NCBI GenBank assembly: GCA_034211115.1
Contig: JAXHTH010000318.1
Span: 1-5,261 of the forward strand
Direction of reading: 5' to 3'
From: JAXHTH01 sp034211115
Lineage (GTDB): Bacteria > Planctomycetota > Phycisphaerae > Phycisphaerales > SM1A02
DNA: 5,261 nt
The notes beneath the pieces were generated by a model. It searched no databases, was not told where the DNA came from, and saw nothing but the letters and a program-made list of their open reading frames with translations. Within the stretch, counting starts at the first letter, position 1, and each line of letters begins with the position of its first letter. Below are positions 1 to 4,997 of this stretch, in pieces. Both the position numbers and the translations under genes were made by a program.

Positions 1-233
1 CAGTCTTTGGACCCATCGATCCGACTTGTTGATTGTCGTGGCTCCGGATGGCCGCCGCAAGCCTGCGGTGGCCGGATGCGGCCGTCAATCGTCCGCGAAG
101 AGGCCGAATCCTGTCGGAGAACGCGGTGGCACAACGCGTTGGCTCATGCAGATGGGATTGCGGCGAAAAGATCTTGACGGCGATCGATGCTTCCCGGACA
201 CTCGGGTCCGGTAGGGACCGCAGGATGACGGCT

Positions 234-261
234 CCCCGGCCGGTCGATGACGATGCCGGGG
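234..261 (+). repeat. Inverted repeat, 7-bp stem
   Basis: CCCCGGC at 234-240 pairs perfectly with GCCGGGG at 255-261 around a 14-base loop. No T-run follows on either strand, so it is not an intrinsic terminator. In GC-rich DNA a stem this short can arise by chance. Confidence 0.3.
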
Positions 262-319
262 CGAAACCCAGGCGATTCCGCGTCGCTGTGTTCGGTTCCG
301 ATTCGGGGCTCGCCCCTGT

Positions 320-348
320 GGCCTTCGTGCCGCGATTCGCCGAAGGCC
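320..348 (+). repeat. Inverted repeat (hairpin) before the RBS of the large gene
   Basis: GGCCTTCG at 320-327 pairs perfectly with CGAAGGCC at 341-348 around a 13-base loop, and a flanking T319/G349 wobble can extend the stem. It ends 20 bases before the Shine-Dalgarno sequence at 369-375. There is no T-run, so it is not a terminator. If transcribed it would be a stable stem in the 5' leader and might affect mRNA stability or translation. That role is inference. Confidence 0.45.
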
Positions 349-368
349 GAGGCGGGCACAGACAAGTC

Positions 369-375
369 AGGAAGG
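369..375 (+). promoter_or_regulatory. Ribosome binding site deciding the ATG at 384
   Basis: AGGAAGG is a strong Shine-Dalgarno match 8 bases before the ATG at 384. It decides the start in favour of 384 over the earlier in-frame TTG at 33 and ATG at 225. The choice also makes the protein begin directly with a signal peptide. Confidence 0.8.
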
Positions 376-383
376 ATCGAAGA

Positions 384-3300
384 ATGGACCGGGTCCAGTT
401 TCCTCATGTACGTCTTCCCACGCTCGTCGCGGCCGCGTTGCGGATCTTCCCGGCGATGATGCTGGTCACCGCTCTGGCAAGCGCCGCCGACGAGGAGCAT
501 GGCTCCATCGTCGGCTGGGGAAGCCAGGTGATCGGCGTCGATCTCAGCGAAGGGTTCATCGCCGTTGCGGGGGGCCTTTCCCACAGTCTTGGCCTGAAAG
601 CCGACGGCTCGATTGTCGCTTGGGGATGGAACTACGACAATGACAACGAATACGGCGGGAAGTGCGATGTACCGGAGCCGAACGAGGACTTCACCGCCAT
701 CGCGGGGGCCTACGGCCACAGTCTCGCGCTGAGGTCGGACGGCTCGGTCGCGGCGTGGGGAGACAACGGCTGGCACAAGTGCGAGGTGCTGGAGCCAAAC
801 ACGGGCTTCATGGCGATCGGTGCAGGCAAGGACCACAGTCTCGCGGTGAAGGAGGCTGACGGCTCGGTCGTGCCGTGGGGATCGAACCAATGGGGGCAAT
901 GGAATGTGCCGCACCCCAACGTGGACTTCATCGCCGTCGCGGGAGGCTGGTATCACAGTATCGGTCTGAAATCCGACGGTTCGGTCGTCGCATGGGGGTG
1001 CGGGGGGGATCCCGGCCACGACTGGGGGCAATGCGAGGAACCGGATGTGAATACTGGTTTTGTCGCCATCGCGGCGAGCATCGGCACCAACCTCGCTCTG
1101 CGCACCGATGGCTCGATCGAGGTGTGGGGAAAGAACGACCACGGCCAGGGCGAAGAGCCGGTGCCGAACGAGGACTTCATCGCCATCGCGGCGGGCGCCT
1201 ATCACAATCTCGGTCTGAAGGGAGCCGATGGCTCGATCGTGGCGTGGGGGAACAATGACTGGGGCCAATGCAATGTCCCGGAGCCGAACGAGGATTTCAT
1301 CGCCATCGAGGCGGGCTTTGCACACAGTCTCGGTGTGAAGTCCGACGGCTCCATCGTCGTGTGGGGATGCGGGCATCGCAGCCAGAACTGGGGCCAATGC
1401 AACCTGCCGGAGCCGAAGGATCACTTCATAGCCGTTGCGGGGGGCATGAAGCACAGTCTCGGTCTGAATGACGACGGTTCGATCTGGGCGTGGGGATGGG
1501 ACGGGCACGGCCAATGCGCCGTGCCGGGGCCGAACACCGACTATGTCTCCGTCGCCTGCGGGCGCGACCACAGCCTCGGCCTGAGGGGAATCGACGGGTT
1601 CATCGAGGCGTGGGGATACAACGAAAACGGCCAGTGCGAGTTTCCGGACGGGGTAGAGAACAGCGGCTTCATCGCCATCGCGGCGGGCGAGGAGCACAGC
1701 CTCGGTCTGAGGTCCAATGGGTTCATCGAGGCGTGGGGATTGAACGACCACGGCCAGTGCGATGTGCCGCCGCCGAACAGCGACTTCACCGCCATCGCGG
1801 CGGGGGGCGGAGAGAACGGATCCCACAGCCTGGGCCTGAAGGACGACGGGTCGATCGTGGCGTGGGGATACGACGGAAACGGGCAGTGCGACGTGCCGGA
1901 GCCGAACGAGGACTTCATCGCCATCGCCGCGGGCGGATATCACAGTCTCGGCCTGAGGTCCGACGGCTCGATCGAGGCGTGGGGGTCCAACGCCGATGGG
2001 CAATGCGACGTCCCGGAGCCGAACAGTGATTTCATCGCCGTCGCGGCCGGGCAGAATTTCAGTCTTGGCCTGAAGCGCGAAGGCTGGATCGTGGCGTGGG
2101 GATGCGGCGATCCCGAGAACCACGTCCACGGACAGTGCATCGTGCCCGAGCCGAACAACGATTTCATCGCCATCGCAGCCGGCTACTGGCACGCGCTGGG
2201 CCTGTGGAACGGGATCGTCTTCAATCCGCCCCTTGATGTCGGCACGATCGGCGAGCCCACCGATATGGGGACCGCCGACTTCGATCGTGGCGCGCAGGGG
2301 ACGGGCAATGACATCGCCGTCACCGAACTGGGCGAGACTCCCTACGATTCAGGTCATCTGGTCGTCCTGTACAACGACGACGGGTCGGGCGAGAGCTTCA
2401 CCGCGCTCGGCTGGGAGGTCGGCCGCGAGCCGTCCGGGGTCGCCATCGCCGACTTCGACGGCCTGGACGGTCCTGATGCGGCCGTCTGCAACGCCGGCGA
2501 CAATACAGTCACCGTGCTTCTAAATGACGGCAGCGGGACCTTCGGGACACTTCCCGCCGTCGCGGTCGGCGTGAATCCCAGCGCGATCGTCGCGGGCGAT
2601 TTCGACAACGATCTGGATCCCGACCTGGCCGTCGCGAACCGGGGTGACAACACCATCACGATCCTCACAAACAACGGCTCGGGCTTCGAGTGGGCCTCCG
2701 ACATCGAAGTCGGCGATGAGCCCAGCGCGCTGCTGGCCGCCGATCTGAACGAGGACGGCCTCATCGATCTCGCGGTGGCCAACGAGGCCGAGAACACGAT
2801 CTTGATTCTCCTCAACACCGGTGGGCGCGGTTTCGATCACGTCGACACCATCTTCGTTGGGCCCGGACCGGGCGTGCTCGAGCCGGAGGATCTGGATGAG
2901 GACAACCACCTCGAACTGATCATCGGCAACCGTGACTCAGATACGATCGCGATTCTCTTCTGGCGCGGCATCGGCGATTACACACTGCTCTACCGGACGA
3001 TCGGCGCAGACCCGAGTTCGATCGAGACGGCCGATCTCGATGTCGATGGCGACAAGGACATCATGGTCGTGGCCGGCGTTGAGGAGGAGCGCGCGGTGCG
3101 CGTCCTCCGCAATAATCTCGTCGAGTTCGATGAGCTGAGCTTTACACAGGTCGCCGATCTGGCGGAAGATCCGGAGCTGAGACTGACGGCCGCGGAGGAT
3201 CTGGATGGCAACCAGCTGCCGGACATCATCGCCGTGAGCGGGCCGAGCGAGGAGCCGCCCGCGCCGCGCGGCGGCGGTGGAGAGGACGGAAAGGTCACGG

Positions 3301-3491
3301 TGCTGCTCAACGCTGGCGGGATCGACAGCCCCTGCCCCGCCGACTTCGACGACGACGGCGATGTCGATACGGCCGACCTGCTTCATCTGCTCGGCGCGTG
3401 GGGCACGCCGGACGGAGATGTTGACGGCGACGGCGATACCGACACGTCCGATCTGCTCGCCCTGCTCGGCGCGTGGGGGGATTGTCCGTAG
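384..3491 (+). CDS. Exported RCC1-repeat / FG-GAP-repeat protein with dockerin-like C-terminus
   Basis: A 1035-residue protein with no recognisable catalytic motif, probably a surface or secreted binding protein. Residues 1-34 form a signal peptide: a basic start, a hydrophobic stretch about 13-32, and a likely cut after Ala-Ser-Ala34. Residues 40-613 carry fourteen RCC1-type repeats of 39-45 residues (pattern HSLGLKxDGSIVAWGxNxxGQCxVPEPNxDFIAIAAG), shorter than the roughly 50-60 residue blades of eukaryotic RCC1. Residues 614-977 hold seven FG-GAP/VCBS-type acidic loops (DFDxxxDxD) at 632, 690, 739, 787, 836, 884 and 939. A Pro/Gly-rich insert (about 956-970) sits in the last blade. Residues 987-1031 are two EF-hand-like dockerin loops, bracketed by Cys984 and Cys1034. 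RCC1 and FG-GAP repeats both fold as beta-propellers that bind proteins or sugars; the ligand here is unknown. It appears to be a single-gene unit with its own RBS, and no terminator follows closely. Confidence 0.93.
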   Translation: MDRVQFPHVRLPTLVAAALRIFPAMMLVTALASAADEEHGSIVGWGSQVIGVDLSEGFIAVAGGLSHSLGLKADGSIVAWGWNYDNDNEYGGKCDVPEPNEDFTAIAGAYGHSLALRSDGSVAAWGDNGWHKCEVLEPNTGFMAIGAGKDHSLAVKEADGSVVPWGSNQWGQWNVPHPNVDFIAVAGGWYHSIGLKSDGSVVAWGCGGDPGHDWGQCEEPDVNTGFVAIAASIGTNLALRTDGSIEVWGKNDHGQGEEPVPNEDFIAIAAGAYHNLGLKGADGSIVAWGNNDWGQCNVPEPNEDFIAIEAGFAHSLGVKSDGSIVVWGCGHRSQNWGQCNLPEPKDHFIAVAGGMKHSLGLNDDGSIWAWGWDGHGQCAVPGPNTDYVSVACGRDHSLGLRGIDGFIEAWGYNENGQCEFPDGVENSGFIAIAAGEEHSLGLRSNGFIEAWGLNDHGQCDVPPPNSDFTAIAAGGGENGSHSLGLKDDGSIVAWGYDGNGQCDVPEPNEDFIAIAAGGYHSLGLRSDGSIEAWGSNADGQCDVPEPNSDFIAVAAGQNFSLGLKREGWIVAWGCGDPENHVHGQCIVPEPNNDFIAIAAGYWHALGLWNGIVFNPPLDVGTIGEPTDMGTADFDRGAQGTGNDIAVTELGETPYDSGHLVVLYNDDGSGESFTALGWEVGREPSGVAIADFDGLDGPDAAVCNAGDNTVTVLLNDGSGTFGTLPAVAVGVNPSAIVAGDFDNDLDPDLAVANRGDNTITILTNNGSGFEWASDIEVGDEPSALLAADLNEDGLIDLAVANEAENTILILLNTGGRGFDHVDTIFVGPGPGVLEPEDLDEDNHLELIIGNRDSDTIAILFWRGIGDYTLLYRTIGADPSSIETADLDVDGDKDIMVVAGVEEERAVRVLRNNLVEFDELSFTQVADLAEDPELRLTAAEDLDGNQLPDIIAVSGPSEEPPAPRGGGGEDGKVTVLLNAGGIDSPCPADFDDDGDVDTADLLHLLGAWGTPDGDVDGDGDTDTSDLLALLGAWGDCP
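501..2222 (+). repeat. Tandem RCC1-type repeats, 14 units (two 7-bladed propellers?)
   Basis: The conserved His of HSLGL (or its aligned residue) falls at residues 67, 112, 151, 191, 235, 274, 314, 357, 396, 438, 481, 520, 559 and 603: fourteen positions spaced 39-45 residues. The array opens with only the second half of a unit (GSIVGWG, residues 40-46) and closes with only the first half (HALGLWNGIVF, about 603-613), so thirteen whole units plus two halves make fourteen blades. Family members with seven blades per propeller are the norm, so two propellers are likely. Eleven of the thirteen whole units have a Cys after the WG strand; units 3 and 5 lack it. Units 9 and 10 have GFIEAWG instead of GSIVAWG, and unit 5 lacks the His. 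The DNA is also repetitive, with a period of 117 bases and up. Confidence 0.9.
2223..3311 (+). repeat. Seven FG-GAP/VCBS-like repeats (third propeller)
   Basis: Seven units, each with an acidic loop followed by a hydrophobic strand (for example DFDNDLDPDLAV, DLNEDGLIDLAV, DLDVDGDKDIMV) and then a strand such as NTITILTNN. Loops begin at residues 632, 690, 739, 787, 836, 884 and 939, with most gaps 48-49 residues. The DxDxDGxxD pattern is the calcium site of integrin-alpha-type propellers. Units 4 and 6 fit it best; unit 5 ends in Glu instead of Asp, and unit 1 has an insertion (DFDRGAQGTGND). Seven units is the number needed for one complete propeller of this family. Confidence 0.85.
3342..3479 (+). 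other. Dockerin-like double EF-hand C-terminal domain (within CDS)
   Basis: Two 12-residue calcium loops, DFDDDGDVDTAD (residues 987-998) and DVDGDGDTDTSD (1012-1023), are each followed by a helix of the LLxLLGAWG type. Acidic residues occupy loop positions 1, 3, 5, 9 and 12, with Gly at 6, as in type I dockerin repeats. The two copies are clearly related to each other. Cys984 and Cys1034 flank the module and could close it with a disulfide. Similar tails are common at the C-termini of planctomycete exported proteins that have no known cohesin partner, so a cellulosome role should not be assumed. A role in surface anchoring or sorting is plausible but unproven. Confidence 0.85.
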
Positions 3492-3774
3492 GTGAGAATG
3501 CCGTCAAGATAAGCCATAAGTCCCTTTGGCAATGGCGGTTACACGCACTTTCGCAAGAAGAAGCCTCCTGCGAGGATTCGTGTTGCATCAACGACCCCGG
3601 CACGAGGCTCGAGGATGAGTGGCCGTTGGGCCCTGAGCGCTTCGCTCGGAACACCACTCTCCCGGCGGACGCCGTAAGTGCAGGAAGTGGACTTCGCCCG
3701 GCTGGGGGTGTGGTAGAGATCCTGGAGCGAGACGGCCGTTCGGATTGCGCAGTGAGGTGGACCGAGGAGGCCCC
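3492..3774. other. Intergenic stretch with no recognisable gene
   Basis: Short open frames cross this stretch on both strands, but none has a ribosome binding site, a recognisable family or a plausible start. The longest plus-strand frame begins inside the end of the large gene at a GTG. One small hairpin occurs (GAGCG at 3635-3639, CGCTC at 3643-3647, 3-base loop) without a T-run. I see no clear terminator for the large gene in these bases. Confidence 0.5.
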
Positions 3775-3922
3775 GAATCGAGCCGATTCACACCGACTCA
3801 ACCGCTCTGGCGCTACCGGAAACGCGGTTTTGCCCTGCTGAGGTGGCCGCCGGGGTCGGGGATTCCACCGCCGGCGGCCGTTCGTCGGGGCGGCGGCTGA
3901 TCGTGGCCCGTCATCAGCCTCC
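3775..3922. repeat. Cluster of four consecutive inverted repeats
   Basis: Four stems follow one another. Stem 1: GAATCG 3775-3780 with CGATTC 3784-3789. Stem 2: AACCGC 3800-3805 with GCGGTT 3824-3829, ending in TTTT at 3828-3831. Stem 3: GGCCGCCGG 3845-3853 with CCGGCGGCC 3871-3879. Stem 4: GGCTGAT 3895-3901 with ATCAGCC 3913-3919, extendable past one mismatch to 3892-3922. The cluster lies between the large gene and the promoter of the next gene. It may serve as a transcription stop or an RNA-processing site for the large gene, or it may be an uncharacterised structured RNA. Only stem 2 has a short T-run, and its terminator quality is weak. Confidence 0.45.
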
Positions 3923-3941
3923 TCGCTACCGGGGATTGGCC

Positions 3942-3969
3942 TTGACGCATCGGCCGGAATCGGTTTAAT
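3942..3969 (+). promoter_or_regulatory. Sigma70-like promoter of the PEP-CTERM gene
   Basis: A -35 box TTGACG (3942-3947, 5 of 6 matches to TTGACA) and a -10 box TTTAAT (3964-3969, 5 of 6 matches to TATAAT) are separated by 16 bases. This is the best promoter match I found in the window. It lies in non-coding DNA directly downstream of the hairpin cluster and on the strand of the next gene. Transcription would start near 3976, giving a leader of about 215 bases before the ATG at 4191. Confidence 0.5.
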
Positions 3970-4153
3970 GGACCGTGATGTGAGGATGTGTTGTCGGATT
4001 CGGCATCGGACGTGCCATCCTCGGATCGTCGATCAGCCCGACCGGGCCGCGGCCACCGGGTCTGTGTGGCGTTGGCAAAAAACGGCTGACGCCCCCGGCT
4101 GGCGGCGCCCGGGCGGTCCACGGGCCGTGTCCAGGCCGATCGGCGTGACAACA

Positions 4154-4172
4154 GGCTCGCGGCGGGCGAGCC
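4154..4172 (+). promoter_or_regulatory. Hairpin just upstream of the Shine-Dalgarno
   Basis: GGCTCGC (4154-4160) pairs perfectly with GCGAGCC (4166-4172) around a 5-base loop. The stem ends 7 bases before the GGAGG at 4180-4184. It does not itself cover the ribosome binding site, so it could keep that site open, serve as an mRNA-stability stem, or switch with an alternative pairing in the leader. Confidence 0.45.
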
Positions 4173-4179
4173 AGAAAGT

Positions 4180-4184
4180 GGAGG
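4180..4184 (+). promoter_or_regulatory. Ribosome binding site of the PEP-CTERM gene
   Basis: GGAGG sits 6 bases before the ATG at 4191 and is a near-ideal Shine-Dalgarno sequence. It fixes the start so that the protein begins with a Lys-Arg signal peptide. Confidence 0.85.
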
Positions 4185-4190
4185 AAAGCC

Positions 4191-4886
4191 ATGAAAAGGC
4201 TTGTGTTATCGTTCGGCGCAGCGGCCGTGCTGGCGGCGTTCTCCGCCACGGTCTGCGCCGACTGGTATGAAGATTTTGACAGCTACGAGGCCGGAAGCGG
4301 CCTGCACGGGCAGGGCGGATGGTTGGGATGGGAGGGCGACCCGACGTGGGACGCCTACGTCACCGATCTCATCGCCCGCAGCGACCCCAACTCGCTGGAA
4401 TCAACCCTCAACACGGACATCGTTCAGGAGTTCGAGGGCTACACCAGCGGGCAGTGGACGTTCACGGCCTGGCAGTACGTTCCCGACGATTTCGCGGGGT
4501 TGAGTTACTTCATTCTGTTGAACCGGTATGAGGTCGGCAATCACAACTGGTCCACGCAGATTGGATTCGACAGCGCAGGTTTCGTCGTCTCAGAGTTCGA
4601 GGGGAACCAGCTTCCGCTGATCACCGGCGAATGGGTGGAATTGCGCGTCGAGATCGATCTCGATGCCGACGTGCAGGACATTTATTACGGCGGCGATCTG
4701 CTGTCCAGCAAGAGCTGGGTCGATGGCGTGAGCGGCGGCGGCGATGTGAACATCGGTGCCGTCGACATCTTCGCCAACGGGGCCAGCCCCGTTTACTGGG
4801 ACGATCTGAGCCTGGTGCCGGCCCCCGGCGCGCTGGCGCTGCTCGCCGGCGCCGGTCTGCTGGGAGCGCGGCGAAGGCGCGGATAA
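4191..4886 (+). CDS. Exported PEP-CTERM-type sorting-domain protein
   Basis: A 231-residue exported protein of unknown molecular function. Residues 1-23 are a clear signal peptide (MKRLVLSFGAAAVLAAF..., likely cut after Val-Cys-Ala23). The mature part (24-208) opens with WYEDFDSYEAGSGLHGQGGW and continues with WTFTAWQYVPDDFAG, GEWVELRVEIDLDAD and a closing NGASPVYWDDLSLVP. This alternation of beta strands with aromatic residues recalls the concanavalin/LamG-like jelly-roll fold, though I cannot prove that by eye. Residues 209-231 form a PEP-CTERM-type tail: VPAPG, a hydrophobic helix and a final run of four arginines. The Glu of the classical VPEP is replaced by Ala, as often seen in planctomycetes. 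Such tails are recognised by exosortase/archaeosortase-type enzymes; none is encoded in this window. It has its own promoter, leader, RBS and terminator, so it looks monocistronic. Confidence 0.9.
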   Translation: MKRLVLSFGAAAVLAAFSATVCADWYEDFDSYEAGSGLHGQGGWLGWEGDPTWDAYVTDLIARSDPNSLESTLNTDIVQEFEGYTSGQWTFTAWQYVPDDFAGLSYFILLNRYEVGNHNWSTQIGFDSAGFVVSEFEGNQLPLITGEWVELRVEIDLDADVQDIYYGGDLLSSKSWVDGVSGGGDVNIGAVDIFANGASPVYWDDLSLVPAPGALALLAGAGLLGARRRRG

Positions 4887-4942
4887 GGGAGGCTTCGTCC
4901 TCCCCCGGCACGCATCTCATCATATCTCACCCTCTCTTCCAG

Positions 4943-4973
4943 AACCGGCCCGGCCCCGCCCCGGGCCGGTTTT
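4943..4973 (+). terminator. Intrinsic terminator of the PEP-CTERM gene
   Basis: AACCGGCCCGG (4943-4953) pairs perfectly with CCGGGCCGGTT (4961-4971), an 11-base-pair GC-rich stem with a 7-base loop, followed by TTTT at 4970-4973. It starts 56 bases after the stop codon at 4884-4886. It lies between two converging genes, so it could also stop the minus-strand HAD transcript, although the run of T on that side is only two bases. Confidence 0.85.
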
Positions 4974-4997
4974 GCCTGCCCGCGGCGGCGCGGTCCG

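Larger units (their letters stand above)
1..383. other. Upstream non-coding region of the large gene
   Basis: No convincing gene is visible here. The reading frame of the large downstream gene stays open back to a TGA at 30-32, so longer starts are formally possible (TTG at 33, ATG at 225). They would place 50 to 117 arginine-rich, low-hydrophobicity residues in front of a normal signal peptide, and they lack a good ribosome binding site. I therefore read 33-383 as untranslated. I found no convincing promoter: a TTGACG at 174-179 has no matching -10 box. Two hairpins are present, at 234-261 and 320-348. The 3' end of an earlier gene could lie to the left of the window. Confidence 0.55.
3976..4190 (+). 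promoter_or_regulatory. Long structured 5' leader of the PEP-CTERM gene
   Basis: This is the inferred untranslated leader from the promoter at 3942-3969. It opens with a stem GAGGATG (3982-3988) / CATCCTC (4016-4022). It contains perfect palindromes, including GCCGATCGGC (4135-4144) and GGCCGCGGCC in the 4045-4054 area, and ends with a hairpin at 4154-4172 next to the Shine-Dalgarno. An A-run (4077-4082) stands out in otherwise GC-rich sequence. I do not recognise a known riboswitch. A leader this long suggests post-transcriptional control, but that is inference. An open frame from 3968 crosses it without an RBS and overlaps the real gene, so I do not call it. Confidence 0.35.

Noticed and set aside
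174..202. Possible promoter TTGACG (174-179) upstream of the large gene
   Set aside because: At a 17-base spacing the -10 position reads GACACT, only three of six matches.
33..383. N-terminal extension of the large protein from TTG at 33 or ATG at 225
   Set aside because: The extension is arginine-rich, would bury the signal peptide and lacks a Shine-Dalgarno, while ATG 384 has AGGAAGG at 8 bases.
144..2192. A 682-codon open reading frame on the minus strand, antisense to the RCC1 repeats
   Set aside because: It exists because the sense repeats recur in units that are multiples of three bases, so a stop-free antisense frame in one unit stays stop-free in all. Its product is a repetitive Arg/Asp/Val-rich mirror (for example RDGDEVLVRL) with no known family, signal or RBS.
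3342..3491. Cellulosome component based on the dockerin-like domain
   Set aside because: No cohesin, carbohydrate-active enzyme or carbohydrate-binding module is visible, and such tails are widespread in planctomycetes without cellulosomes.
3473..3841. A 122-codon plus-strand frame overlapping the end of the large gene
   Set aside because: It begins at a GTG inside the dockerin-like domain with no RBS of its own, and its product matches no family I recognise.
4067..4087. Possible sigma54 promoter around TGGCGTTGGCAAAA
   Set aside because: The GG-N10-GC spacing fails by at least one base in each alignment tried.
4060..4125. Resemblance of GGCAAAAAACGGCTGACGCC to the cyclic-di-GMP (GEMM) riboswitch
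   Set aside because: Only GGCAAA and GACGC fragments agree; the conserved core and the second stem are missing.
3813..4151. Minus-strand frames across the intergenic region (3813-4151 and 3965-4249)
   Set aside because: They are proline/arginine-rich, overlap each other and the predicted promoter and leader, and lack recognisable motifs; typical chance frames in GC-rich DNA.
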